Shown here one piece after another: positions 15,010-21,572 of a stretch of DNA of 24,944 nt (position 1 is its first letter; each line of letters begins with the position of its first letter). The position numbers and the translations under genes were made by a program. The stretch comes from CAYRFU01 sp964423525 (GTDB lineage Bacteria; Vulcanimicrobiota; Xenobia; Xenobiales; JADMJV01). Below the pieces are notes generated by a model that was not told where the DNA came from, made no database searches, and saw only the letters and a list, made by a program, of their open reading frames with translations. The DNA is taken from assembly GCA_964423525.1 (NCBI GenBank), contig CAYRFU010000055.1, forward strand, positions 1 through 24,944. The letters are read 5' to 3'.

Positions 15010-15279
15010 CTAACGTGCCTTCTCGAGAATGGTGACGACGCGCCAACGCTTGTGGCGGGACAGAGGTCTGGTCTCCATGATGCGGACCACATCCCCGACC
15101 GAACAGGCGTTCTCTTCGTCGTGCACTTTGAATCTCTTCGAGCGCTTAATAATCTTCTTGTAGAGCCGGTGAGGGAACTGGCGGGTGACCTCGACCACGA
15201 CGGTTTTGTCCATCTTGTCGCTGACCACTCGTCCGATTCTGACTTTCCGGCGTGCTCTTGTTTCTTGAGTCGTACTCAT
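15010..15279 (-). CDS. rpsQ: 30S ribosomal protein S17
   Basis: S17 is an OB-fold primary binder of 16S rRNA. The block RIGRVVSDKMDKTVVVEV is followed by HRLYKKIIKRSKRFKVHDE and GDVVRIMETRPLSRHKRWRV, the standard pattern. Length is 89 aa. The ATG at 15279 uses a GGAGG that lies inside the last codons of rpmC, two bp upstream, consistent with tight coupling. Confidence 0.98.
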   Translation of the reverse strand: MSTTQETRARRKVRIGRVVSDKMDKTVVVEVTRQFPHRLYKKIIKRSKRFKVHDEENACSVGDVVRIMETRPLSRHKRWRVVTILEKAR

Positions 15280-15281
15280 TC

Positions 15282-15515
15282 CTAGGCCTCCTTACCAGCT
15301 CCGACTTGAGCGAGCTCTTTCTCCCGGATCATGGTATGAATCCGGGCGATGTCTTTCTTGACTTGACGGACGCGACGATGGTTGTCGAGGCTTCCGGTAG
15401 CCAACTGAAAGCGGAGATTGAAGAGCTCCTCCTTGTTTTCGATGAGCTTGGCACGGAGTTCTTCAAGACTGAACTCACGCAGTTTCTCTTTGAAATCTCG
15501 AAGGCTCATGATCAC
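15282..15515 (-). CDS. rpmC: 50S ribosomal protein L29
   Basis: L29 is a two-helix protein at the tunnel exit, near the SRP and trigger-factor docking site. The pattern SLEELRAKLIENKEELFNLRFQLATGSLDN and VRQVKKDIARIHTMIREKE is diagnostic. Length is 77 aa from GTG at 15515, whose GTGA overlaps the rplP stop. An ATG two codons downstream (15509) gives MSLRDFKEKL, closer to family N-termini, and is an equally good start. Confidence 0.96.
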   Translation of the reverse strand: MIMSLRDFKEKLREFSLEELRAKLIENKEELFNLRFQLATGSLDNHRRVRQVKKDIARIHTMIREKELAQVGAGKEA

Positions 15516-15934
15516 TCTTCTCCCAATACTTCTTTGACGATGAAGCAGGTCTTCATAGGCAGTTTGAACTGCGCCAACCTGATCGCCTCTCGGGCCACAT
15601 CCTCGGCCACGCCAGCGATCTCGAACATCACCCGACCCGGCTTAACCACCGCAACCCAGAACTCGGGAGACCCTTTACCAGACCCCATTCGGGTCTCGGC
15701 CGGTTTCTTGGTCACAGGCTTGTGGGGGAACACTCGAATCCAGACCTTACCACCACGCTTGATATGACGGGTCATCGCGATACGAGCGGCTTCAATCTGG
15801 CGGGACGTCACCCAGCTCGGTTCCATAGCCTGAAGGCCAAAGGTTCCAAACTGGACCTTGTTGCCCCGGTGCGATTTACCCCGCATGCGACCCCGATGGG
15901 CTCTGCGAAACTTGACTCTTTTCGGACTTAACAT
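15512..15934 (-). CDS. rplP: 50S ribosomal protein L16
   Basis: L16 helps position A-site tRNA and organises 23S helices near the peptidyl transferase centre. It begins MLSPKRVKFRRAHRGRMRGK and contains GTFGLQAMEPSWVTSRQIEA, RVFPHKPVTKKPAETRMGSG and EFWVAVVKPGR. The 140-aa length is standard. The ATG at 15934 has AGGAG upstream. The stop overlaps the candidate GTG start of rpmC. Confidence 0.98.
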   Translation of the reverse strand: MLSPKRVKFRRAHRGRMRGKSHRGNKVQFGTFGLQAMEPSWVTSRQIEAARIAMTRHIKRGGKVWIRVFPHKPVTKKPAETRMGSGKGSPEFWVAVVKPGRVMFEIAGVAEDVAREAIRLAQFKLPMKTCFIVKEVLGEE

Positions 15935-15946
15935 CTCTCTCTTCTC

Positions 15947-16609
15947 CTAGCCCTGTCCCGCCCCGACCGGCTCCTGATTGCGGCTCTCAGGGAGAATCTC
16001 ACCCCGATAGACCCAAACCTTGACTCCGATCCTTCCGGCTGTGGTAGCAGCTTCTGTGATTGCGTAGTCGACGTCAGCTCGCAGGGTGTGCAAAGGCACT
16101 TTGCCCTGAAAGTTTCGCTCGGTTCGGGCGATTTCGTTGCCGCCCAAACGCCCCGACAGCTGAACTTTCACGCCTAGAGCGCCGGCTTTCATAGAACGAC
16201 CTACAGCCTGCTTCATAGCCCGGCGGAAAGCCACGCGCTTCTCTAGAGCCTCGCAGATATTTTGACCCACGAGGTGGGCGTCAAGCTCAGGCTGCTTGAC
16301 TTCTTTCACCGAGATTTTGATGTTGCGCTTGGTCAACTTCTCGATCCGGCGGCGCAGGTCTTCAATGCCCGAGCCTCGCTTCCCGATGACCAGTCCAGGT
16401 TTGGCCGTGTTCACAATAATGTGGGTCTTGTTGGCCCGCTCGATCTCGATGCGAGAAATCCCGGCGTGGCGCAGATGACCACGGATGAACTTTCGGATTT
16501 TATAATCTTCTTCGAGCCACTCGGCGTAGCTCTTATCCTGGAACCAGCGGGACTCCCAGCCGCGAATGATGCCGACTCGGAGGCCGATGGGATGGATTTT
16601 CTGGCCCAT
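15947..16609 (-). CDS. rpsC: 30S ribosomal protein S3
   Basis: S3 lines the mRNA entry tunnel. It begins MGQKIHPIGLRVGIIRGW. A type II KH domain carries VIGKRGSGIEDLRRRIEKL, and the C-terminal domain has GVKVQLSGRLGGNEIARTE and YAITEAATTAGRIGVKVWVYRGE. The 220-aa length is normal with a short tail. The ATG at 16609 is one base after the rplV stop, with GAGGAGG upstream inside rplV. Confidence 0.98.
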   Translation of the reverse strand: MGQKIHPIGLRVGIIRGWESRWFQDKSYAEWLEEDYKIRKFIRGHLRHAGISRIEIERANKTHIIVNTAKPGLVIGKRGSGIEDLRRRIEKLTKRNIKISVKEVKQPELDAHLVGQNICEALEKRVAFRRAMKQAVGRSMKAGALGVKVQLSGRLGGNEIARTERNFQGKVPLHTLRADVDYAITEAATTAGRIGVKVWVYRGEILPESRNQEPVGAGQG

Positions 16610-16610
16610 T

Positions 16611-16985
16611 CTAGCGAGCCTCCTCTCTCGGTTTGACGACCACGGTGATGTGGCTGGTGCGCTTTTTAACCCCGCTAGCTCGACCTCGAGCGCGCGGAAT
16701 CCAACGCTTCATGGTCGGTCCTTCGTCGACGAAAACTCGGTAGACGTTGAGGTCTTCCGCGTCGAGTTCTGCGTTGTTCTCAGCGTTAGCAATAGCCGAC
16801 TCCAGGACTTTTTGGAGGGTGGCCGCCGCCCGCTTAGCGGTGAACTGCAAGATCACCCGGGCTTCGTTGACCGACTTGCCCCGGATCAGGTCCGCTACCA
16901 ACCGCAGTTTGCGAGGAGCGGTTCTCACATACTTGGCCACAGCTCGGACTTCGGGTCCGGTGGCCATATTGGTATCGATAGCCAT
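16611..16985 (-). CDS. rplV: 50S ribosomal protein L22
   Basis: L22 spans the large subunit, and its beta-hairpin lines the exit-tunnel constriction. Family blocks are VRTAPRKLRLVADLIRGK, AVLESAIANAENN-type helix (here VLESAIANAENN), and the hairpin/C-terminus DEGPTMKRWIPRARGRA. Length is 124 aa, with a short N-terminal addition (MAIDTNMATGPEV). The ATG at 16985 has GAGGAG upstream. It follows rpsS by 15 bp. Confidence 0.97.
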   Translation of the reverse strand: MAIDTNMATGPEVRAVAKYVRTAPRKLRLVADLIRGKSVNEARVILQFTAKRAAATLQKVLESAIANAENNAELDAEDLNVYRVFVDEGPTMKRWIPRARGRASGVKKRTSHITVVVKPREEAR

Positions 16986-17000
16986 TAGTGTCTCCTCTTT

Positions 17001-17288
17001 CTACTTTCTCTTGCTCTTACGCTCGGCTTTACTGCCGGCGTGGCCTCGGTAGAGGCGGGTGGTTGCGAACTCACCGAGTTTGTGCCCCACCATCTCTTCA
17101 GAAATGTAGATAGGCACGTGGCGGCGTCCGTCGTGGATGGCCACAGTGTGGCCGACCATTTCGGGAAAAATAGTGCAGGCGCGAGCCCAGGTCTTAACGA
17201 CCTTCTTTTCATTGTTGGCATTCAATGCGTCGATCTTCTTTTTGAGCTTGAAGTCAACGTAAGGGCCTTTTCTAACCGATCTTGACAC
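17001..17288 (-). CDS. rpsS: 30S ribosomal protein S19
   Basis: S19 pairs with S13 in the 30S head. It begins MSRSVRKGPYVDFKLKKKI and includes WARACTIFPEMVGHTVAIHD and HVPIYISEEMVGHKLGEFA, then TTRLYRGHAG. The 95-aa length is standard. The start is GTG at 17288, with AGGAGG upstream overlapping the rplB stop. It sits between rplB and rplV as expected. Confidence 0.98.
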   Translation of the reverse strand: MSRSVRKGPYVDFKLKKKIDALNANNEKKVVKTWARACTIFPEMVGHTVAIHDGRRHVPIYISEEMVGHKLGEFATTRLYRGHAGSKAERKSKRK

Positions 17289-17298
17289 GGGCTACCTC

Positions 17299-18123
17299 CT
17301 ACTTCTTCCGCCGCCGAATAATCATCTTATCGCTGGCTTTCTTCTTGCGCGTGCGCAGTCCGAGAGCCGCCTGTCCCCAGGGCGTGCTACTGGGGCGCCC
17401 GGGGGTAGACCGGGCCTCTCCACCACCGTGGGGGTGGTCGCAGGGGTTAGTGGCGACACCGCGGATCCGCCCGCGATGACCTTTCCATCGGGTTCGCCCG
17501 GCTTTACCATAGAACACGTTTTCGTGCTCGATATTACCGACCTGACCGATGACGCCGCGGCAAGTGCTCGGCACCAACCGAACCTCACCGGAAGGCAGAC
17601 GAAGATAGGCCTGCTTGCCTTCCTTGGCCATCAGTTGTGCCACCGTGCCGGCAGCCCGAGCGAGTTGGGCGCCACGACCGGGCTGGAGCTCAACATTGTG
17701 AATCTGGGTTCCCACCGGGATCCGGTTGAGCGGAAGGCAGTTGCCAACTTTGATGTCAGCGCCCTCACCAGACACGATCTTATCCCCTACTTTCAGACCG
17801 AGGGGAGCGATAATATATCGCTTCTCTCCATCAACGTAGTGGACCAGGGCGATTCGGGCCGACCGGTTTGGGTCATACTCGATGGTAGCGACCTTGGCCG
17901 GTATGCCATCTTTGTCGCGCTTCCAGTCGATCAACCGATAACGACGCTTATGGCCACCTCCTCGGTGGCGGGCGGTCACCCTTCCGTTGGAGTTGCGACC
18001 GGCCGTCTTGCTCAGCGGCTCCAGCAGCGGCTTATGAGGCTTTGTTGTGGTGATTTCCGAGAAATCTTCAACGCTCATGTGCCTGCGACCGGGACTGGTC
18101 GGATTAAATTTCCGGGTCGGCAT
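17299..18123 (-). CDS. rplB: 50S ribosomal protein L2
   Basis: L2 is essential for subunit association and lies close to the peptidyl transferase centre. The N-terminus has GRRHMSVEDFSEIT, then GRNSNGRVTARHRGGGHKRR. The C-terminal signature is NPCDHPHGGGEARSTPGRPS with H230 and H232; the second corresponds to the conserved catalytic-region histidine. Around it NPVDHPHGGGEGRTSGGR is commoner, so C228 and ARSTP are mild deviations. Length is 274 aa. It starts at ATG 18123 after an unusually long 165-bp gap that carries a promoter and a hairpin. Confidence 0.98.
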   Translation of the reverse strand: MPTRKFNPTSPGRRHMSVEDFSEITTTKPHKPLLEPLSKTAGRNSNGRVTARHRGGGHKRRYRLIDWKRDKDGIPAKVATIEYDPNRSARIALVHYVDGEKRYIIAPLGLKVGDKIVSGEGADIKVGNCLPLNRIPVGTQIHNVELQPGRGAQLARAAGTVAQLMAKEGKQAYLRLPSGEVRLVPSTCRGVIGQVGNIEHENVFYGKAGRTRWKGHRGRIRGVATNPCDHPHGGGEARSTPGRPSSTPWGQAALGLRTRKKKASDKMIIRRRKK

Positions 18124-18149
18124 GAATCTATTCCCTTTCTTTAGATTGC

Positions 18150-18177
18150 AGAGCCCGCCGGGTTTCGGGCGGGCTCT
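18150..18177 (-). promoter_or_regulatory. Strong hairpin in the rplB leader
   Basis: AGAGCCCGCC and GGCGGGCTCT form a perfect 10-bp stem with an 8-nt loop, between the candidate promoter and the rplB start. No T tract follows on either strand, so it does not look like an intrinsic terminator. It may be an RNase processing site, an mRNA stabiliser, or a ribosomal-protein binding site. Confidence 0.6.
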
Positions 18178-18209
18178 ACAAGAACCGCGACGTATCGAAA
18201 AGTCGCTCT

Positions 18210-18238
18210 ATCTTAATAGACGCTCCCGCGTTTGCCAA
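18210..18238 (-). promoter_or_regulatory. Candidate promoter ahead of rplB
   Basis: On the minus strand TTGGCA (18238-18233, five of six consensus bases) and TAAGAT (18215-18210, four of six) are separated by 17 bp. It lies in the only gene-free gap over 100 bp inside the cluster and would give a leader of about 80 nt containing the 18150-18177 hairpin. It is weaker than the rpsL, rplC and infA sites, but the location supports it. Confidence 0.5.
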
Positions 18239-18288
18239 CCGTTTGGGCTAGCGGACTCAAAGTGTCTTTCCAGTTGTTAATAATCTGT

Positions 18289-18624
18289 TTACGCCTCAAA
18301 GAGAGGGGTTCCGCCGATTTCGATCTGATCGCCCTGCTTCAGGGTAACGGTAGCCTTCTTCTTCTCAGCCGTATATCCGGTGTGTTTTCCCCGCCGGCGC
18401 ATTTTGCCGGGGGTTCGGTTGGTCGTGACTTTGGTCACCTTGACGCCGAAGATCTTCTCGACGGCAGACTTAACCATAGTCTTGTTGGCATCTTTGTGAA
18501 CTTCAAAGGTGTAGCGATTGAACTGGGCCTGGGTCATCGACTTCTCAGTGATGATCGGTCGGATCAAAACGTCGCGATGAGTGATTCCTCTAAGATCTGC
18601 AACCGTGCTCGGGACGTGGCTCAT
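18289..18624 (-). CDS. rplW: 50S ribosomal protein L23
   Basis: L23 sits at the tunnel exit and is the main docking point for trigger factor and SRP. The core DVLIRPIITEKSM, YTFEVHKDANKTMVKSAVEKIFGVKVTKV and the basic loop TPGKMRRRGKHTGYTAEKKKA are typical. Length is 111 aa with about 17 extra N-terminal residues. The ATG at 18624 overlaps the rplD stop by four bases (ATGA). A 165-bp gap follows before rplB. Confidence 0.98.
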   Translation of the reverse strand: MSHVPSTVADLRGITHRDVLIRPIITEKSMTQAQFNRYTFEVHKDANKTMVKSAVEKIFGVKVTKVTTNRTPGKMRRRGKHTGYTAEKKKATVTLKQGDQIEIGGTPLFEA

Positions 18625-19247
18625 GACAGCACCTCTTCTATCTTCTCCAAAGCCTGCTTGGTAGCCACAACGCGCCCGTGATGGACCAGGTCGATAACGT
18701 TGAGGTTAGCGGCCAGGACCAGGTTGAGGCCGGGGATATTGGAAGCCGACTTCTCGACTTTCTGATTCGGCTCACTCAGGACCAGGAGAGTTTTTCGTTC
18801 TGTCACCTCGAGGTTGGTCAACAGCTCGACGATGGCTTTGGTGCGGAACTCGTCGAGGCTGAGTTCATCGAGGGCCGTCAAGCGAGCCTCGCGAAGTCGG
18901 TGAGAGATGGCTGAGCGCAAAGCACCGTGACGCATCTTTTTCGGCAACTTCTGGTTGTAGCTGCGAGGGCGGGGACCGAAAGTGATCCCTCCACCGCGCC
19001 AGATCGGAGAGCGACGGCTACCGTGACGAGCCATACCAGTCCCTTTCTGACGCCAGGGTTTGCGACCGCCCCCGCGAACCTCGCCGCGAGTCTTGGTGCA
19101 GTGGGTTCCTCGACGCTTGTTGGCGCGAAGACCCACGTAGATCTGGTGGATCAGACCCTGGTTATAGGGGGCGTCGAAGACTTCGTCCTTGAGGTTGAGG
19201 TCGCCCACAACCTTCCCGGCCATATTATATAGTGATACTTTTGGCAT
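18621..19247 (-). CDS. rplD: 50S ribosomal protein L4
   Basis: L4 reaches into the exit tunnel with a long loop and represses S10 operons in E. coli. The loop is visible as GGGRKPWRQKGTGMARHGSR then SPIWRGGG (about 60-87), followed by FGPRPRSYNQKLPKKMRHGA. Length is 208 aa. The usual RARAGSIRSP reads MARHGSRRSP, a local variation near the macrolide-linked loop. The ATG at 19247 is 10 bp after rplC, and the stop overlaps rplW. Confidence 0.98.
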   Translation of the reverse strand: MPKVSLYNMAGKVVGDLNLKDEVFDAPYNQGLIHQIYVGLRANKRRGTHCTKTRGEVRGGGRKPWRQKGTGMARHGSRRSPIWRGGGITFGPRPRSYNQKLPKKMRHGALRSAISHRLREARLTALDELSLDEFRTKAIVELLTNLEVTERKTLLVLSEPNQKVEKSASNIPGLNLVLAANLNVIDLVHHGRVVATKQALEKIEEVLS

Positions 19248-19257
19248 CGCTTCCTAC

Positions 19258-19878
19258 CTACTTCTTCACCGAGTGGCGAATCGAGACCAGACGGCCATTA
19301 GAGCCGGGAACCGATCCCTTCACCAACAGGAGATTTCGTGTGGCGTCAACGGTAACAATTTGGAGACCCAAAGTGGTGATCTTTTTGTTACCCATCTGAC
19401 CGGGCTTCTTGACGCCCTTAAAGGTGCGAGCCGCGTCGACGGCACCCGTGGAACACGGGGTACGGTGGATCTTGTGGGCACCGTGGCTGGCTGGTCCTCC
19501 ACCGAAACCGTGGCGTTTCATCGCGCCAGCGAAGCCCTTACCTTTAGAAGTCCCCGAAACATCGACCTTTTGGCCGGCCTCGAAGATATCGACTTTCACC
19601 TCGTCAGGCACGGCTGACGGATCGTCTACCTTAAACTCCTTAAGGTAGCGTTGATTCTCCGTGCCGTGCCTCTTGAAATGGCCCTTCTTGGGTTTGTTGA
19701 CAAGCTTCTCGCGAATCTCGCCAAAACCTAATTGAACGGCGTTATAACCATCTTTATCGACGGTTTTTCGTTGCACGACACGGCACGGCCCGGCCTGAAT
19801 GACGGTAACGGGAATGGCGTTCCCGTCCTCGTCAAAGACCTGGGTCATGCCCAGTTTTGTGCCAAGGATGGCATGCAT
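19258..19878 (-). CDS. rplC: 50S ribosomal protein L3
   Basis: L3 helps initiate large-subunit assembly and reaches the peptidyl transferase centre. It begins MHAILGTKLGMTQVFDEDGN and contains VDVSGTSKGKGFAGAMKRHG. The conserved central stretch deviates: HRTPCSTGAVDAARTFKGVK replaces the common pattern HR.PGSIG....P.RVFKGKK. PGQMGNKKIT follows normally. Length is 206 aa. The ATG at 19878 has AGGAGG upstream. Its own promoter and hairpin leader lie in the 56-bp gap after rpsJ. Confidence 0.97.
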   Translation of the reverse strand: MHAILGTKLGMTQVFDEDGNAIPVTVIQAGPCRVVQRKTVDKDGYNAVQLGFGEIREKLVNKPKKGHFKRHGTENQRYLKEFKVDDPSAVPDEVKVDIFEAGQKVDVSGTSKGKGFAGAMKRHGFGGGPASHGAHKIHRTPCSTGAVDAARTFKGVKKPGQMGNKKITTLGLQIVTVDATRNLLLVKGSVPGSNGRLVSIRHSVKK

Positions 19879-19892
19879 AGTTCCTCCTAGAG

Positions 19893-19915
19893 GCTCGCGG
19901 GCTGCTCCCGAGAGC
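19893..19915 (-). promoter_or_regulatory. Hairpin in the rplC leader, next to the ribosome-binding site
   Basis: GCTCTCGGG and CCCGCGAGC pair as two 4-bp helices around one mismatch, with a 5-nt loop. The stem ends just ahead of the TAGGAGG of rplC. It would lie within the first 30 nt of the transcript from the promoter at 19929-19957 and could affect ribosome access. L4 regulates S10 leaders in E. coli; a link here is inference. Confidence 0.4.
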
Positions 19916-19928
19916 TTAGAATCGCTAG

Positions 19929-19957
19929 ATTATATTATCCCTTGATTTCGATGTCTA
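19929..19957 (-). promoter_or_regulatory. Sigma70-type promoter ahead of rplC
   Basis: On the minus strand TAGACA (19957-19952, five of six) is followed by 17 bp and a perfect TATAAT (19934-19929). The -35 lies in the last codons of rpsJ and the -10 begins right after its stop. It predicts a start near 19922 and a leader of about 44 nt. It would make rplC, not rpsJ, the first gene of the S10 transcript. Confidence 0.7.
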
Positions 19958-20246
19958 CCCCAGCTGGCAGATCGACCTTCATAAGTTGCTCGATCGTTTT
20001 CTGGGAGGGATCGAAGTAGATATCGATTAGCCGCTTGTGGGTCCGAATCTCGAAGTGCTCGCGCGACTTCTTGTCGACGTGCGGGCCTCGCAGCACACAG
20101 TAACGGTTCTTGACGGTCGGCAGCGGGACCGGACCAGAAATGGCCGCCCCCGTTTGACGCGCGATCTGAACGATCTTCTCGGCAGACTCGTCTAGAATCG
20201 CGTGTTCGTATGCTTTAAGTTTGATTCGAATCCTCTGCTTAGCCAT
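19935..20246 (-). CDS. rpsJ: 30S ribosomal protein S10 (NusE)
   Basis: S10 is a 30S head protein and, as NusE, a transcription antitermination factor. It begins MAKQRIRIKLKAYEHAILDE at the ATG at 20246, with GGAGG upstream. A longer in-frame start would read through a hairpin and lacks family support. SGPVPLPTVKNRYCVLRGPH, SREHFEIRTHKRLIDI and a C-terminal LPAGVDIEIKG complete it. The 103-aa length is canonical. It appears attached to the str side, since a separate promoter precedes rplC. Confidence 0.98.
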   Translation of the reverse strand: MAKQRIRIKLKAYEHAILDESAEKIVQIARQTGAAISGPVPLPTVKNRYCVLRGPHVDKKSREHFEIRTHKRLIDIYFDPSQKTIEQLMKVDLPAGVDIEIKG

Positions 20247-20260
20247 GATTCCTCCGCGAC

Positions 20261-20283
20261 CCGTCCCCCGTGAGGGGGGACGG
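20261..20283 (-). promoter_or_regulatory. GC-rich hairpin between tuf and rpsJ
   Basis: CCGTCCCCC and GGGGGACGG form a perfect 9-bp stem with a 5-nt loop in the 57-bp gap, about 15 nt ahead of the rpsJ start. There is no T tract. It is more likely an RNA processing, stability or control element than an intrinsic terminator. Confidence 0.5.
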
Positions 20284-20303
20284 CTCAACTCGTTCTCTAT
20301 CTT

Positions 20304-21506
20304 TTATTCGACGATCTCGGTAATCACGCCAGCGCCGACGGTGCGCCCGCCTTCGCGGATAGCGAAACGGAGACCGACTTCGAGCGCGATCTGCTCGATC
20401 AAATGGACTTCCAGGTTGACGTTATCGCCAGGCATGACCATTTCAGAGCCCTCGGGAAGGAGGCACTCACCGGTGATGTCCGTGGTCCGGAAGTAGAACT
20501 GAGGTCGATACCCTTTGAAGAAAGGAGTGTGACGACCACCCTCATCCTTGGACAGGATGTAGACCTCGCTCTTGAACTTGGTGTGGGGATTGATGCTGCC
20601 TGGCTTCGCCAGAACCATACCGCGCATAATGTCTTTACGCTCGATACCACGCAGGAGCAGTCCAACATTGTCACCGGCTTGACCCTCGTCGAGGATCTTG
20701 CGGAACATTTCCACTCCGGTGCAGACCGTCTTACGGGTCTTCTCCATCATGCCGACGATTTCGACCTCGTCACCGGTCTTGATAATACCGCGCTCGACAC
20801 GACCGGTGCCGACGGTCCCACGACCAGTGATGGTGAAGACGTCCTCGATGGGCATCAAGAAGGGCTTGTCGATGGGCCGCTCGGGGTCAGGGATATAGGC
20901 GTCGACGTGATCCATCAACTCCCAGATCTTACCAGCCCATTCGTCGTCGCGCCCAGCGGCAGCGGCTTCCAAAGCTTTGAGGGCCGAACCGGCCACCACC
21001 GGGATGTCGTCTCCTGGGAACTCGTAGCTGGACAGTAACTCGCGAACCTCAAGTTCGACAAGCTCGACCAGCTCGGCGTCGTCCATCATGTCGCATTTAT
21101 TGAGAAAAACGACGATGTAAGGCACGTTCACCTGGCGAGCCAGCAAGATGTGCTCACGGGTCTGCGGCATGGGGCCGTCAGTAGCGGAGACCACCAGGAT
21201 AGCGCCGTCCATCTGGGCAGCACCGGTAATCATGTTCTTGATGTAGTCCGCGTGACCAGGGCAGTCAACGTGCGCATAGTGGCGCTTCTCGGTTTCATAC
21301 TCCACGTGAGCAATAGCGATGGTGATACCCCGCTCTTTCTCTTCCGGAGCGTTGTCGATATCGTCGACGTTCATTTTCTTCGCCATGCCGGCGTCCGACA
21401 GGGTCCTCATAATGGCAGCCGTCAGGGTGGTCTTGCCGTGGTCGACGTGACCGATGGTGCCGATGTTCACGTGGGGTTTGTTTCGGACAAACTTCTCTTT
21501 GGCCAT
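20304..21506 (-). CDS. tuf: Elongation factor Tu
   Basis: GTPase that delivers aminoacyl-tRNA to the ribosome. G motifs: GHVDHGKT (19-26), RGIT (59-62), DCPGH (81-85), NKCD (136-139), SAL (174-176). Domains II and III follow, with GRGTVGTGRVERG and GGRHTPFFKGYRPQFYFRTTD. The 400-aa length is normal. The ATG at 21506 has GGAGG about 14 nt upstream, a long spacing. It follows fusA by 66 bp. Only one tuf copy is visible here. Confidence 0.99.
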   Translation of the reverse strand: MAKEKFVRNKPHVNIGTIGHVDHGKTTLTAAIMRTLSDAGMAKKMNVDDIDNAPEEKERGITIAIAHVEYETEKRHYAHVDCPGHADYIKNMITGAAQMDGAILVVSATDGPMPQTREHILLARQVNVPYIVVFLNKCDMMDDAELVELVELEVRELLSSYEFPGDDIPVVAGSALKALEAAAAGRDDEWAGKIWELMDHVDAYIPDPERPIDKPFLMPIEDVFTITGRGTVGTGRVERGIIKTGDEVEIVGMMEKTRKTVCTGVEMFRKILDEGQAGDNVGLLLRGIERKDIMRGMVLAKPGSINPHTKFKSEVYILSKDEGGRHTPFFKGYRPQFYFRTTDITGECLLPEGSEMVMPGDNVNLEVHLIEQIALEVGLRFAIREGGRTVGAGVITEIVE

Positions 21507-21572
21507 AGTAGTTGCTTAAGCCTCCGCTTTCTTTCCTTTCACGCCGGCCAGGCCGACATTTCCTGATTAGAC

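Noticed and set aside
14999..15046. Extended L14 start at 15046
   Set aside because: It would overlap rpsQ. The ATG at 14998 gives the canonical 122 residues and has a good Shine-Dalgarno sequence.
20247..20288. Extended S10 start at 20288
   Set aside because: The extra residues (MSRPPSRGTGRGGI) are translated hairpin sequence. GGAGG stands right before the ATG at 20246.
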